DNA from: Verrucomicrobiaceae bacterium
GTDB lineage: Bacteria; Verrucomicrobiota; Verrucomicrobiia; Verrucomicrobiales; Akkermansiaceae
Direction of reading: 5' to 3'
DNA: 64,000 bases
Assembly: GCA_027487435.1 (NCBI GenBank)
Contig: JAIYDP010000337.1
Location: 22,462-86,461, forward strand
Below the pieces are notes generated by a model that did no database searches, was not told the DNA's origin, and saw only the letters and a program-made list of their open reading frames with translations. Within the stretch, counting starts at the first letter, position 1. Each line of letters starts with the position of its first letter. A program made the position numbers and the translations under genes. Below, in pieces: positions 50,998-60,556 of this stretch.

Positions 50998-52647
50998 ATG
51001 GTCTTCGGATTGAAAAAGAAAGCTACTGCATCTGCAGATGATGCACAAAGCAAAAACTCAACCCCAGATGAAGCCGAAGAAGGTGACGAGAGGGCTGGCT
51101 CCATTCCAGGTGCTGTTGAGCAGACAGACTTCGAGCAAAATGGAGATGATGGTGACAATGACCAAGGTCCATCGCAGGGAGCTAGCGGGGACGACAATCA
51201 AGACAAACCGCAAGACCAAGATGGCGAAGGATGGGCTGCGGCTGTCGAGGAAGGGGATTCCGACGATGAAGGTGAGTCTACGACTGGGCTACCTCGAGGC
51301 GACGAATACAAACCCCCACAAGATGACCTCGGATGTCTAGGGTTTCTGTTCAGGAAGAAGGAGCCTCCCCCAAAGCCGTGGCTTGTAAGCAGAAAAGAGC
51401 TCATTGAGCGCTACGTTCAGGAGAAGAAAGCAGTGGGGTGGATCTTACCTTTCTTGAAGCCCCGAGCAGAATTTTTGAAGCGATGGAAAGCCTCTCGGAG
51501 GAAGACGTATGCGGGAGAGACGCTTGATCCTCTGACGAAGCACGGCATGGGCGTGTGCAAGTGGCCTGAGCCGCCGTTTGGAGGCGGAGGTTGTCCCCAT
51601 GGAGGCCTTTCTAATTCTTGCAGAGGCGTACTATGGCGTGTGGAGGTACAATAGCCCACACCATAGCGGCGTGTTCGCGTGGTTTACTGGCGATGTGTAC
51701 CTGGGTGAGTGGTCGGAAGGGCAGTTTCATGGCTACGGCTGTTATCGGCACGGGCCGGAAGGGGTATCGAAGGGAAATGTTTATGAGGGGCAGTATCATC
51801 AGGGATCGAGGCAGGGAAGCGGCGTGTACAAGTTCAAGATGCATGGGAAAGGGCCGCAGCGAGCCAACAGTGGAGGAGTTTACTTGGGCGAATGGCTGCG
51901 GGGGACTTTCAACGGCCGAGGCATTTTGACGTACGGGGACGATGAGCAGTTCGCTGGGGAGTGGGAGGAAGACATGAAGTCTGGTTTGGGGGTCCGTTCT
52001 CTTATTCGCATTCTGAGTCATGCAGACGTACACTTGGGGAAGAAATTCTCCGTACTACGGTGACAAATACGAAGGGCAATTTCGAAATGACAACATGGAC
52101 GGCCTTGGTGTGACTGTCATGGCGGACGGGACTGTCCACAAAGTTTGAACGATGTCGCTGTTGTAATATGACCGTTTTAGGGGGCGTGGAGGGCAGGGAA
52201 GCTGCATGGAAATGGTGTCATGATCACTCCGGCGAATGTGACGTACTATGGGGAGTGGATTGACGGACACTTTCACGGAGAATTTGTTGTCGCGTTTGGA
52301 GGCAAGCAAACGGCAGAGAGGTACGTTGTCAAGTACGAGTACGACAAGGAAATATCAAGGAGGCTGATGACTTCGGGTGTTGATTGGGTCGAGATTGAAA
52401 GCGTTGCGACTGGAAAGTATCGAATCTGTTTTATTTGCATGACAATTGCAGCGCACAAAAAGCTGACAAGATTGCGATGGACGCAAGGAACGCAGCTAGA
52501 AATGTTGAAGGCGCAGCGCGCCGCGCGAAATCTTCTCAAGCAATGGCTCTTGACGCACAGAAAGAAGCAATATCTATGGCGGAAGCTGCAATGGATCTCG
52601 CGGAGCAGCAAGGTCGATACTTTGGCCTCGCTAGACTGTGGGTCTAG
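50998..52647 (+). CDS. MORN-repeat protein with acidic N-terminus
   Basis: The first about 100 residues are acidic and Gln-rich (MVFGLKKKATASADDAQSKN start). A basic segment (ERYVQEKKAVGWILPFLKPR) follows, then at least seven MORN repeats such as YYGVWRYNSPHHSGVFAW, YLGEWSEGQFHGYGCYRH, YEGQYHQGSRQGSGVY, YLGEWLRGTFNGRGILTY, YEGQFRNDNMDGLGV and YYGEWIDGHFHGEF. The C-terminus is an Ala-rich helix (ARNAARNVEGAARRAKSSQA). MORN repeats bind phospholipids or form filaments and are common in flagellar and plasma-membrane scaffolds. Introns near 51560-51620, 51990-52040, 52140-52185 and 52415-52450 are short. No specific orthologue is assigned. Confidence 0.85.
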
Positions 52648-53434
52648 GACATGATTGCCAACTAATGTGTTAAATCACATGGTGGAATTGCGATCTGGCA
52701 CAAGCGGTTTCTCTGGTACCCACAACGGTGATCACAGAGAGAAAGCGAATGCAAAATTTTCCGCTCTATTTGAACTCAGGAACAACATTGTGTATCCCAA
52801 GCCTTCGAAGGCGGTCATCGCAACGGTCGCATGCCTTCCCCTCACCTTGGTCAAGAAAGGGTGTTCACCCTAAATTCAACAAATAAGAGTTGTTATTTAA
52901 GGTCATTTTCAAATTCCCATTTTCCGCCTCAGAGCTCTCCCGAGTGTAGTTGATTCCGCCTTGCCTTGCCTTGCCTTGCCAGCAAGCACTAATGTCAGGA
53001 AGCCCTCCCCCCAGTCTCTGAAAAGCGTTTTCAAAAGTGCAGTGTTCAAAAAAAAAAAAAAAAGAATGTGTAGAAACCAAAAAGACCCAAAGTCGTCTCG
53101 CTCCCTGTGCTTGTTCCTCCCCCTTATGTGGAAGGCAAATTGTGGTTCGGAATTTTCTGTAGCTAAACAAAAGTTTGGTCCTTTGATAGCCAACAACATA
53201 AAAAACATCTGTGGGTTTGCTTCTGTGTAAATTGTGTGTTTGGCAGCAATGCCGTCGAAACTCCACGTTGTTTCAAATCCTTCTATTCGTCTGTTTGAAA
53301 CACGTTTTCGATATGGGCTGCTCTCTTACGAGAGGCCACGTTTTTTTCGATCACAAAAAAAAAAAAGAAAGCAGGCTTCGATTGAAGTGTCTCCTTTCTT
53401 GCCGACTTGTTTTTTGCTCCCTTGATGATTAACA
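52648..53434. other. Largest spacer of the window (about 790 bp), AT- and repeat-containing
   Basis: It lies between the MORN gene and ornithine aminotransferase, both on the plus strand. It contains a four-unit CCTTG repeat, two A-runs (16 A at 53048-53063 and another near 53356) and no frame with recognisable conservation. Short frames of 60-130 codons on both strands cross the low-complexity DNA and look random. The first part is presumably the MORN gene 3' UTR. Confidence 0.6.
52959..52980 (+). repeat. CCTTG pentanucleotide microsatellite
   Basis: Four tandem copies of ccttg followed by cc. It lies in the spacer after the MORN gene, 68 bp before a 16-bp A-run at 53048-53063. It is a simple-sequence repeat with no evident function. 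Confidence 0.9.
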
Positions 53435-54986
53435 ATGCGCGCCCTTCAACATTTAAACCGAAGTCACACCTTGATCCATGCTGCCTGCCGTAAGTTGGCT
53501 TTTCGCAGGGGCATGTCTTCGCACGGGAATCTGAAGATTTGTATGGGCACAGTTGCGTCTCTCATGCGCTAGCGTCTGCTGAGCTAATGGAATTAGAGCA
53601 TGAGCACAGTGCTAATAAGTTTGGATACTCTTTTGCTATATTCTAATGCTGGCAGCTACCATCCCTTGCCTGTCGTGTTCTCCAAAGCGCTAGGGACGAG
53701 GGTTACTGACCCAGAGGGCAAAATTTACTTTGACTTCTTGAGCGCATATTCCGCTGTCAATCAAGGACATTGCCACCCCAAGGTATTCATTCGGCTCCTT
53801 TGCGACTGACTCCCCAGATTGTGCGTGCTATGGTTGATCAACTCCACCGCGTCACGCTTTCGTCAAGAGCGTTCCACAATGACACCTTTCCCCGATTTGC
53901 AGAGTGGCTTTTATGAAATAGCGCTTACGCACTGCAGGAAGGTGACCAAGATGTTCAAATATGACAAAGTCCTCCCAATGAACACTGGGGCTGAGGCAGT
54001 TGAGACGGCCCTGAAGATTGCTCGCAAGTGGGGCTACGACGTGAAAGGCATTGAGCCGAATAAGGCCAAGATTGTGTCGATGTGCGGATGCTTCCATGGG
54101 CGCACTCTGGGAATCATCTCGATGAGCTGTGACGCAGAAGCCACTAATGGGTTCGCCCCGTACGTTCCAGGAGTCATCAAGATTGGATACAATGACCCAT
54201 ATGCGCTGGAGGAAGTCCTCAAGCAGAACGGCGGTGAAGTCGCTGGTGTTCTACTTGAACCCATCCAAGGCGAGGCGGGTGTCAATGTCCCAGACGATGG
54301 ATATTTATCTGCCGTGCGGAAATTATGCACCGACTACAATGTCCTGATGATTGCGGACGAAGTTCAAACTGGAATCGCTCGGACAGGGAAGCTGCTCGCC
54401 TGCGATTGGGAGTGTGTGAAACCTGACGTCGTGGTGTTAGGCAAGGCACATGTCCCCATTGCTTTTCTAAATTAGCAGGCGCTCAGTGGTGGTATGTACC
54501 CAGTCTCTGCGGTTCTTGCTGACAATGCGGTGATGGACGTCATTACACCGGGAACTCACGGGTCAACTTTTGGCGGCAATCCCTTAGGATGTGCAACTGC
54601 GATAGCAGCTCTTGAAGTGGTTGAAGATGAGAACTTGTGCGAGCGAGCAAACGCACTCGGAGAGGAATTGAGGAAAGAAATCTATGCACTCCATCGTGCG
54701 GCTGTCCAAACTGTCCGTGGAAAGGGTCTCTTGAATGCAATTGTGATCGATCCTGCGCTGCCATATAGCGCTTGGGATGTGTGCTTAAGATTCAAGGAAA
54801 ATGGCCTTTTAGCGAAGCCAACACACGACAACATCATCCGTTTGGTGTGACATTTCCCGCCAGAGTCTAACTTTCAAGGCCCCGCCTTTAGTTTTGTCGC
54901 ACCCTGAGCTAATGGACGCGATTGGAATCATCGACAGGTCTCTCCATGAGATGTCTGACGCGAAACATTGGGGAAAAGAACACTAG
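53435..54986 (+). CDS. OAT: Ornithine aminotransferase (PLP-dependent, mitochondrial)
   Basis: It converts ornithine and 2-oxoglutarate to glutamate semialdehyde and glutamate. The N-terminus [20 protein letters not shown] is presequence-like. Introns at 53515-53552 and 53619-53655 lead into [20 protein letters not shown], a near-exact OAT motif. Next come [67 protein letters not shown] and [18 protein letters not shown], where the Lys carries PLP. Then [20 protein letters not shown] follows. The last intron restores [20 protein letters not shown], ending HWGKEH. The intron in front of ALSGG (54446-54478) has a GC donor if full conservation is to hold. Start and frame are firm. Confidence 0.94.
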
Positions 54987-55047
54987 ACTTTTTGGTGGTT
55001 CTTAACAAAATCGATTAAAAACCAATTTTTAGCCGTTTTGCTGTCCG

Positions 55048-58000
55048 ATGGATTCAGAAACATGCAACGACACAGAAACAGGAAGTGTAAGATTGATACA
55101 CTTTATGGATTATGCAAGACCATTGAATGAGGGACAAACGGCTGCATTCTCACAGTTCCAGGCTGCTGAGGGCCCCGTCGTTCTGCAGGGCTGGCTCGAA
55201 AAGAAAGGAGGGTCCAAAGGGGGGGGAAGAAATTGGCTAAAGGGTGGGCGGCGAAACTGGAAGCGTCGATACTTCGTGTTGTCGTCTGACTGCCTCTCTT
55301 ATTTTGAGGATGAAACCAAGGAAAGACTGGTTGGGACGCTTTCGTTCGATGCGACGACAAGGCTCGACAAGGACCCCAAGCATGCCGACGCTGTCATGAT
55401 AATAACGCGGGACCGTGATCTCTCAGTCCGGTCAACAGGGGAGCCTACTCAAGAAGAATGGAGCAAGGCATTAACCATCGCCCTCGTGAATGCAGCTTCC
55501 GCGGCTGAAGTTCGCGCCCATTCTGTCGTTTCGCCCTCATACGCCGCCGAAATAGATGTGTCCACAATCCTCCGCAATGCTGCCAGCGAGACGCCCATGA
55601 CCCCCTCGCGGTCTACCGCTGAATCGTCGTCGTTTCGACTCACCTTCTCCGCAAATGGCGACGCAACTTTTCGAATGGACAGAACCTCTGGAGACCGATC
55701 GGGATATCTTCGCAAGAAGGGGGGTGGAAAAGGAAAAGACCGTAATTGGGTGAAAGGAGGGCGGCGGAACTGGAAGATAAGATGGTTTGTGCTGCGCGGA
55801 TCATCGCTGCGGTACTTCGCCGATGCGTCTGAGTCCGACGAAATCGGCGACTTCGCGCTTGCGGACGCTACTGCCGTGTACCCTCCCACTGACTTGAGTC
55901 ACTTCCTTGTCATCCAATTCCCAAGCCGAGATCTGCTTCTCGCCGGCTCCAATGACGATGACTCCAACCAATGGTTTCACGCACTTCGTGATGCAATGCA
56001 GCGCGGCAGGGCAAGGCGTGCGTCTGGGATGTTTCAGTTCGACTGCAGCGTCACGCAAGGAGTGCTCTCACCCTCGTCCGTAGAAGGCTCGAAGGGTCTG
56101 GGGTTGTTTCTGACCGCTGTCTACAAGCCATTTGCGGGCGAAGCGTCGCCGGACGACACATCAACAAACTTCGAAGAAGTTGTTGTCGATCGCCCGATGG
56201 GGCACAGCGCCGCCGTTGCTGGGCGCTTATTTTTGTTGGAGCGGCCGCATTTAGATCAATCTTTTTTATCTACCTTTTTCTTTAAGCCTGCTGTTGTGCT
56301 GGTTCCTCGCGCCGCTGCTAGTGGGGTGGTGCACCGAAGCGGGGCTCATGTGCGGCAGGAGCTTACAGTGGACTCCCTTCAGATTTACAAAGAAAATGAC
56401 TACGCGTACCTGACCTCTCGCAAAGGCGTCAAGCATCCGCGCACGTCGTTCGCAGACGACCTTGAGCCCCTCTTCTGCGCTGGCGTTGCTTCTCTCGAGT
56501 TCGCGCACCCTGATTTAAACGACTTGGAGCCTCTCTTTTTAGCGCTCTCGCTATTTCACGTCAACAATGACTCCCTCCGGCGCATCACCGAATGGGGTCG
56601 CTGCACTCTCAACGCCGCAGCTCTCGAGCGCTTCGACGCCCCAGCCGCATGGCCTCGAGACCCCCCACCCCCTTCATTTCAATTCATGCTCTCCCAGACC
56701 ACATTTTCGTTACAAGGGGATGTATTTTTGGTCATTTTGTTTGACAGGGCCTTCTCCCCAAAGTCAAAGGAGTTCCTTGACGCTGCTAACTCAGAGTCCG
56801 TTAGCTTCTCGACCATTCGGGCGCTCGATTCTCATCTCAAAGATGCGCTACAGTCACCCACCCCCCTAATGCAACCCTTCGCAGTTGCAATTGTAGGTCC
56901 GCTGTTGAACGGCGGGTCCCACCCCCCTCGTGTCTCATCCGACCTCTTCGTCTCTGAGTCCGTCATGAGCGACAAGGTCCTCTCAAACTTCATTCAAAAG
57001 TGGCGCAGGTCTGAGCTGAAGAAGATAAAAGCTAAGCTCCACATCGACATTGGCACCACGCCGCCATCAGACCTGTACCATGTCCTTTCGGAGTTACCCC
57101 CCCCCCTCCCGCCCGCTCCGTCGCTCACCTTCGCTTCCGCTGTAACTGTCCAGCCGACGGGACTTCGACTTAAGTCTCTGCGATTGGACGCCCCCCCCCC
57201 CTTTGTTGTTCTACGCGCTCAACTCAAACTTGACGACGAGGCCAACACCCCCGCCCTCGCAGTCCTCTTAGGCGAGTCCAAGTCTGCCGCCTTCATTTCG
57301 ACGGGAATATCACGAGTAAGCCCCTGTGCAAATTCAAGCTACAAGTTTGCGGACGCCTTCACATTCTATCCCCCCCCCCACTTCTCCCCCTCAGCCCACA
57401 TTCTCCTCTCCCTCCACGCCGTCCACATCCACGGCCGTCCCGGCGATTCTCTCCTCGCCTATGCCGTCCTCCCCCTCTTTCCACACGGCGCATTCGTTCA
57501 GCCCTCAAAGAAGGTCGACCTCCACCTCCTTCTCCACCCCCCCCCTGATGGCTATTTATCCCTCCTGCGCGAGGTGGAGGAAGAGCCTGCTTTATTCGTT
57601 AGCGTGGAGAGCATGTCGACTGCATTTTCGCCCTCCGGTACTTTAAACTCGTGTCTGTTCGGAAAATTGGAGTCCCCTCTAGTTGATGTGCCCCCCTCCT
57701 TGTCTGACGATACTCTTGCGCGCTATTATCCTCTTCTTTATACCAGCCTAGTCAACAGAGTCGCTGATCAGTCGTCGCCCAGTCCCCCTGACGCTGCTGC
57801 TTTCGACGCCATCGCATCCACATTGGTCCTTCTCCGCGCTCGGGGGGGTGATGTCTTAAAGGATCTCGGCCCTCTCCTTCCTTTCCTCCCGTTCGCTCCC
57901 TCATCTTCCGTTTGTCTCCTCACAGCCATGAACAACGCCTTGTTTCACCGCTCCAGCGACCCCGCCTACGTCGTCCGCCTCTTCGATGCTGCCAGGGCGC

Positions 58001-60435
58001 TCCTCCCAACCGTCGGTGTCACCCTTCGGACTTGCCCTCTTGCTTTGCGAACCGAATTTGAGGCCCAATTGTCGACTTTCCTGCAGCTACTCGTCCGTGC
58101 GCTCACTCAAGCCGTTGCAAACAGCGATATCCCACAGTTTATTCCCGCCCTCCTGCTTCTGCTCAATCACTCCGCCCGCTTGGCGTCTGCAGCAGCTGAC
58201 GTACTACCAGCTTCGTCCGTTCACGTCCTTGTCGCACAATTTGCTTCCTACGCCATGTCTGCTGTAGGGGGTGGGGGGGATGTCGATCAGTCAGCCCTTC
58301 CACTACGACTTGCTCCCGTTTGTTTTCTCGAGACGTATTTGCTTCAATGCGGTTCACGCGCAATCACTTTGGACTCTTTTTTGGAGCTGCAGCGCGTCTT
58401 CTTGTCTGCCGTCACGAGGGCTGCGGCTGGAGACAACTCGACCGTCCGCATCAACGCCCTGTCATCTCTCATCAATGTTGCCCAAGCTGCAAATCGCCAT
58501 GGCGTCGGATGGGGGGACGGATTGGCTTCGCTCGTCCGCCATAGCCCCAGCTTGTTGGCCCTTGAAATCCCAGAGCCAGTCCTCAAGTCCGACGCCGACG
58601 AGTTGCGGAGGGGAAGTCGGCGGGGCCCATCGGCGGGGAGTCACGTTGCGGACACGTTGGGGCAGGAGAAGATGCTTTGGGGCGCTGCAGTCGTTGCAGT
58701 CGCGGCATCATTGTCCGAAGCGCTTCTAGTGGATGTTTTGCAAGAGCTTGGGGAGGGGGGCTGGTTTGCCCTCGTTCGCGCAGCAATCGATGAGGCGGTT
58801 GGGGATGCGACGGACTTTGCGCTGCGTGCAGCGCGCCTGTTCTTGACCTCATGCGGCCTGCCCTCCTCAGCAAGCCACAGCACTCTGTCCGCTCTAGTCG
58901 AGGTCCTGCCGCCCGCTCCAAAGATTTGTCTCATTCAAGAAATCACGGCCGCGGTACAAAGGAATGTCCAAGATTTAACAGAGAGCGGGTTTAAAGCCAT
59001 TCTTTGCGACTTTCTCGCAGCTTTTTTGGCCGACTCTAACTCCGAGCAAGTCGCCGAGGCCGCACTGGAGGCGATTCGTGCGTTGTTGCGCCGCCATGCG
59101 CCAGCGGTGCTTGCGGCTATCCCAAGCCCCCCATCTGAGGATTCCTATCCTCCTTTCGATGCCCAGGACATCGCGCGGCTGACGGGGAAATTGGAGGTGC
59201 GCAGCGCCGAGTTGGACGAAGTCATTCGCCTCCTCGGGGACGTGAGGACAATGCCCGACTTTAAGATTGACATCTTGCTGACGTATCGGTCATTCACGAC
59301 ACCGCAGCACCTTCTCTCTCGGCTCATGGCCCACTACCTTGAAAGCGTCGCCCGCGAAGGTCAGCTTGTTTCAGGGGGGGGGCTTGCTGACGGCGATGCC
59401 CCTGACGCTGCGGAAAGACGTCGAACCCTCGCGCAGCTGATGCGCGCACAGCGGCTGAAGCTTCTGAACGGCGTGAAGTATTGGGTGGAGAAACACTGGC
59501 ACGACTTCGACGCGGACCTGCTGGCTGCGGCTGTTCATTTCGTCGACGAGTTTGTCGCGCCGCGGGACGAGAAGTTGGCGAAGCAGATTGCAAACGCTAT
59601 TTTGAAGGCCATGTCGGGGAAGCCTGAGATTGAGGACATTCTGTCAGTGGCCGAGAGAGATGGGTGTGGATTAGGTGGGGGGGGCAGTGTTGGCAGCAGG
59701 GGGAAGGGTATTTTCGATTTCAGCGACGAAGATATTGCGCGGCAGCTGACCCTCATTGAGTACTGCTTATTTAGGAGGGTGCGGCCGTACGAGTTCCTGA
59801 ATCAAGCGTGGTCGAAGAAGGATAAAGAATCAAGGGCGCCGCGACTGTTAGCGTTCATAGCGCGGTTCAACGTCGTCAGCAGGTGGGTTTCCACCGTCGT
59901 GGTGTCACCGGAACGGGTGCAGGACCGCAGAGGGGTTGTGCTGCGATTGTACGGCGTTGCAAAAGCGCTGTTCAACTTGGGCAGCCTCAACGCGGTGCTG
60001 GAGATCATCTCGGGGCTGAACAACTCGGCGGTGCATCGACTCAAGAGGACTTTTGATGGCCTCTCAGACAAGGTTGTGGAGGAGTTTGGTGCCATTGCTG
60101 AGGTCATGAGCGACCATAAGGCGTACAAGAACTTGCGGGCTCACATCTCGCAGTTGCGGCCACCGTGCATTCCGTACATTGGCGTGTACTTGACCGACTT
60201 GACGTTCATTGATGACGGCAATCAGAATTACACCAAGGACAACAAGGTCAACCTCGCGAAGGCACACATGTACGCTGATGTCATCCGAAAGATCCAGATC
60301 TATCAACAGGAGACGTACGACATCAAGCCGATTCCAGAGCTGCTGTCGTTGTTACTTTCCCTGGAAACCATCAAAGATGATGGCACTCTATTTGACATGT
60401 CGCTTGCACGGGAGCCGCGCCAGCAACAGTCTTGA
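55048..60435 (+). CDS. PH-PH-DHR1-like-RasGEF protein, 1,795 residues, intronless
   Basis: A guanine-nucleotide exchange factor for a Ras-family GTPase. PH1 is at about residues 45-150 (LQGWLEKKGGSKGG, RNWKRRYFVLSSDCLSYFED). PH2 is at about 217-320 (SGYLRKKGGGKGKDRNW, RNWKIRWFVLRGSSLRYFAD). Residues about 460-840 resemble the N-terminal half of DOCK proteins, including a DHR-1/C2-like block (YKFADAFTFYPPPHFSPSAH, LLAYAVLPLFPHGAF, PPPDGYLSL). A helical-repeat region spans about 900-1350. RasGEF_N is at 1380-1505 (LLTYRSFTTPQHLLSRLM, VKYWVEKHW), and the CDC25 domain at about 1556-1775 (IARQLTLIEYCLFRRVRPYE, FNVVSRWVSTVV, PCIPYIGVYLTDLTFIDDGN). The catalytic domain is certain, the DOCK-like part is inference. 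Pro and Gly codons form long C- and G-runs. Confidence 0.92.
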   Translation: MDSETCNDTETGSVRLIHFMDYARPLNEGQTAAFSQFQAAEGPVVLQGWLEKKGGSKGGGRNWLKGGRRNWKRRYFVLSSDCLSYFEDETKERLVGTLSFDATTRLDKDPKHADAVMIITRDRDLSVRSTGEPTQEEWSKALTIALVNAASAAEVRAHSVVSPSYAAEIDVSTILRNAASETPMTPSRSTAESSSFRLTFSANGDATFRMDRTSGDRSGYLRKKGGGKGKDRNWVKGGRRNWKIRWFVLRGSSLRYFADASESDEIGDFALADATAVYPPTDLSHFLVIQFPSRDLLLAGSNDDDSNQWFHALRDAMQRGRARRASGMFQFDCSVTQGVLSPSSVEGSKGLGLFLTAVYKPFAGEASPDDTSTNFEEVVVDRPMGHSAAVAGRLFLLERPHLDQSFLSTFFFKPAVVLVPRAAASGVVHRSGAHVRQELTVDSLQIYKENDYAYLTSRKGVKHPRTSFADDLEPLFCAGVASLEFAHPDLNDLEPLFLALSLFHVNNDSLRRITEWGRCTLNAAALERFDAPAAWPRDPPPPSFQFMLSQTTFSLQGDVFLVILFDRAFSPKSKEFLDAANSESVSFSTIRALDSHLKDALQSPTPLMQPFAVAIVGPLLNGGSHPPRVSSDLFVSESVMSDKVLSNFIQKWRRSELKKIKAKLHIDIGTTPPSDLYHVLSELPPPLPPAPSLTFASAVTVQPTGLRLKSLRLDAPPPFVVLRAQLKLDDEANTPALAVLLGESKSAAFISTGISRVSPCANSSYKFADAFTFYPPPHFSPSAHILLSLHAVHIHGRPGDSLLAYAVLPLFPHGAFVQPSKKVDLHLLLHPPPDGYLSLLREVEEEPALFVSVESMSTAFSPSGTLNSCLFGKLESPLVDVPPSLSDDTLARYYPLLYTSLVNRVADQSSPSPPDAAAFDAIASTLVLLRARGGDVLKDLGPLLPFLPFAPSSSVCLLTAMNNALFHRSSDPAYVVRLFDAARALLPTVGVTLRTCPLALRTEFEAQLSTFLQLLVRALTQAVANSDIPQFIPALLLLLNHSARLASAAADVLPASSVHVLVAQFASYAMSAVGGGGDVDQSALPLRLAPVCFLETYLLQCGSRAITLDSFLELQRVFLSAVTRAAAGDNSTVRINALSSLINVAQAANRHGVGWGDGLASLVRHSPSLLALEIPEPVLKSDADELRRGSRRGPSAGSHVADTLGQEKMLWGAAVVAVAASLSEALLVDVLQELGEGGWFALVRAAIDEAVGDATDFALRAARLFLTSCGLPSSASHSTLSALVEVLPPAPKICLIQEITAAVQRNVQDLTESGFKAILCDFLAAFLADSNSEQVAEAALEAIRALLRRHAPAVLAAIPSPPSEDSYPPFDAQDIARLTGKLEVRSAELDEVIRLLGDVRTMPDFKIDILLTYRSFTTPQHLLSRLMAHYLESVAREGQLVSGGGLADGDAPDAAERRRTLAQLMRAQRLKLLNGVKYWVEKHWHDFDADLLAAAVHFVDEFVAPRDEKLAKQIANAILKAMSGKPEIEDILSVAERDGCGLGGGGSVGSRGKGIFDFSDEDIARQLTLIEYCLFRRVRPYEFLNQAWSKKDKESRAPRLLAFIARFNVVSRWVSTVVVSPERVQDRRGVVLRLYGVAKALFNLGSLNAVLEIISGLNNSAVHRLKRTFDGLSDKVVEEFGAIAEVMSDHKAYKNLRAHISQLRPPCIPYIGVYLTDLTFIDDGNQNYTKDNKVNLAKAHMYADVIRKIQIYQQETYDIKPIPELLSLLLSLETIKDDGTLFDMSLAREPRQQQS
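57188..57201 (+). repeat. Long C-run inside the RasGEF gene
   Basis: A run of about a dozen C encodes consecutive prolines in the RasGEF protein just before the DHR-1-like block. Similar runs of eight to ten C or G recur in this gene at about 57098-57112, 57370-57380, 57540, 58270 and 59377. They keep frame and reflect CCC/GGG codon preference, but such tracts are prone to slippage. Confidence 0.8.
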
Positions 60436-60556
60436 GATTTGTTTTATTTATATGATCATGATCGTGTCCTGTATCAAGTGTAAAGGAAAAGCTGCTTCAA
60501 TACTCGTGCTAAAAGTGTGATTTCTCGTTGTTATCGAGGATCTGCTGTACTCGCGG

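Noticed and set aside
52959..52980. CCTTG repeat as an internal telomeric repeat
   Set aside because: Only four units, and it does not match common telomere units; a simple microsatellite.
52865..53266. 133-codon minus-strand frame across the large spacer
   Set aside because: It runs through the CCTTG repeat and the poly-A/T tract, with Phe and Lys runs and no conservation.
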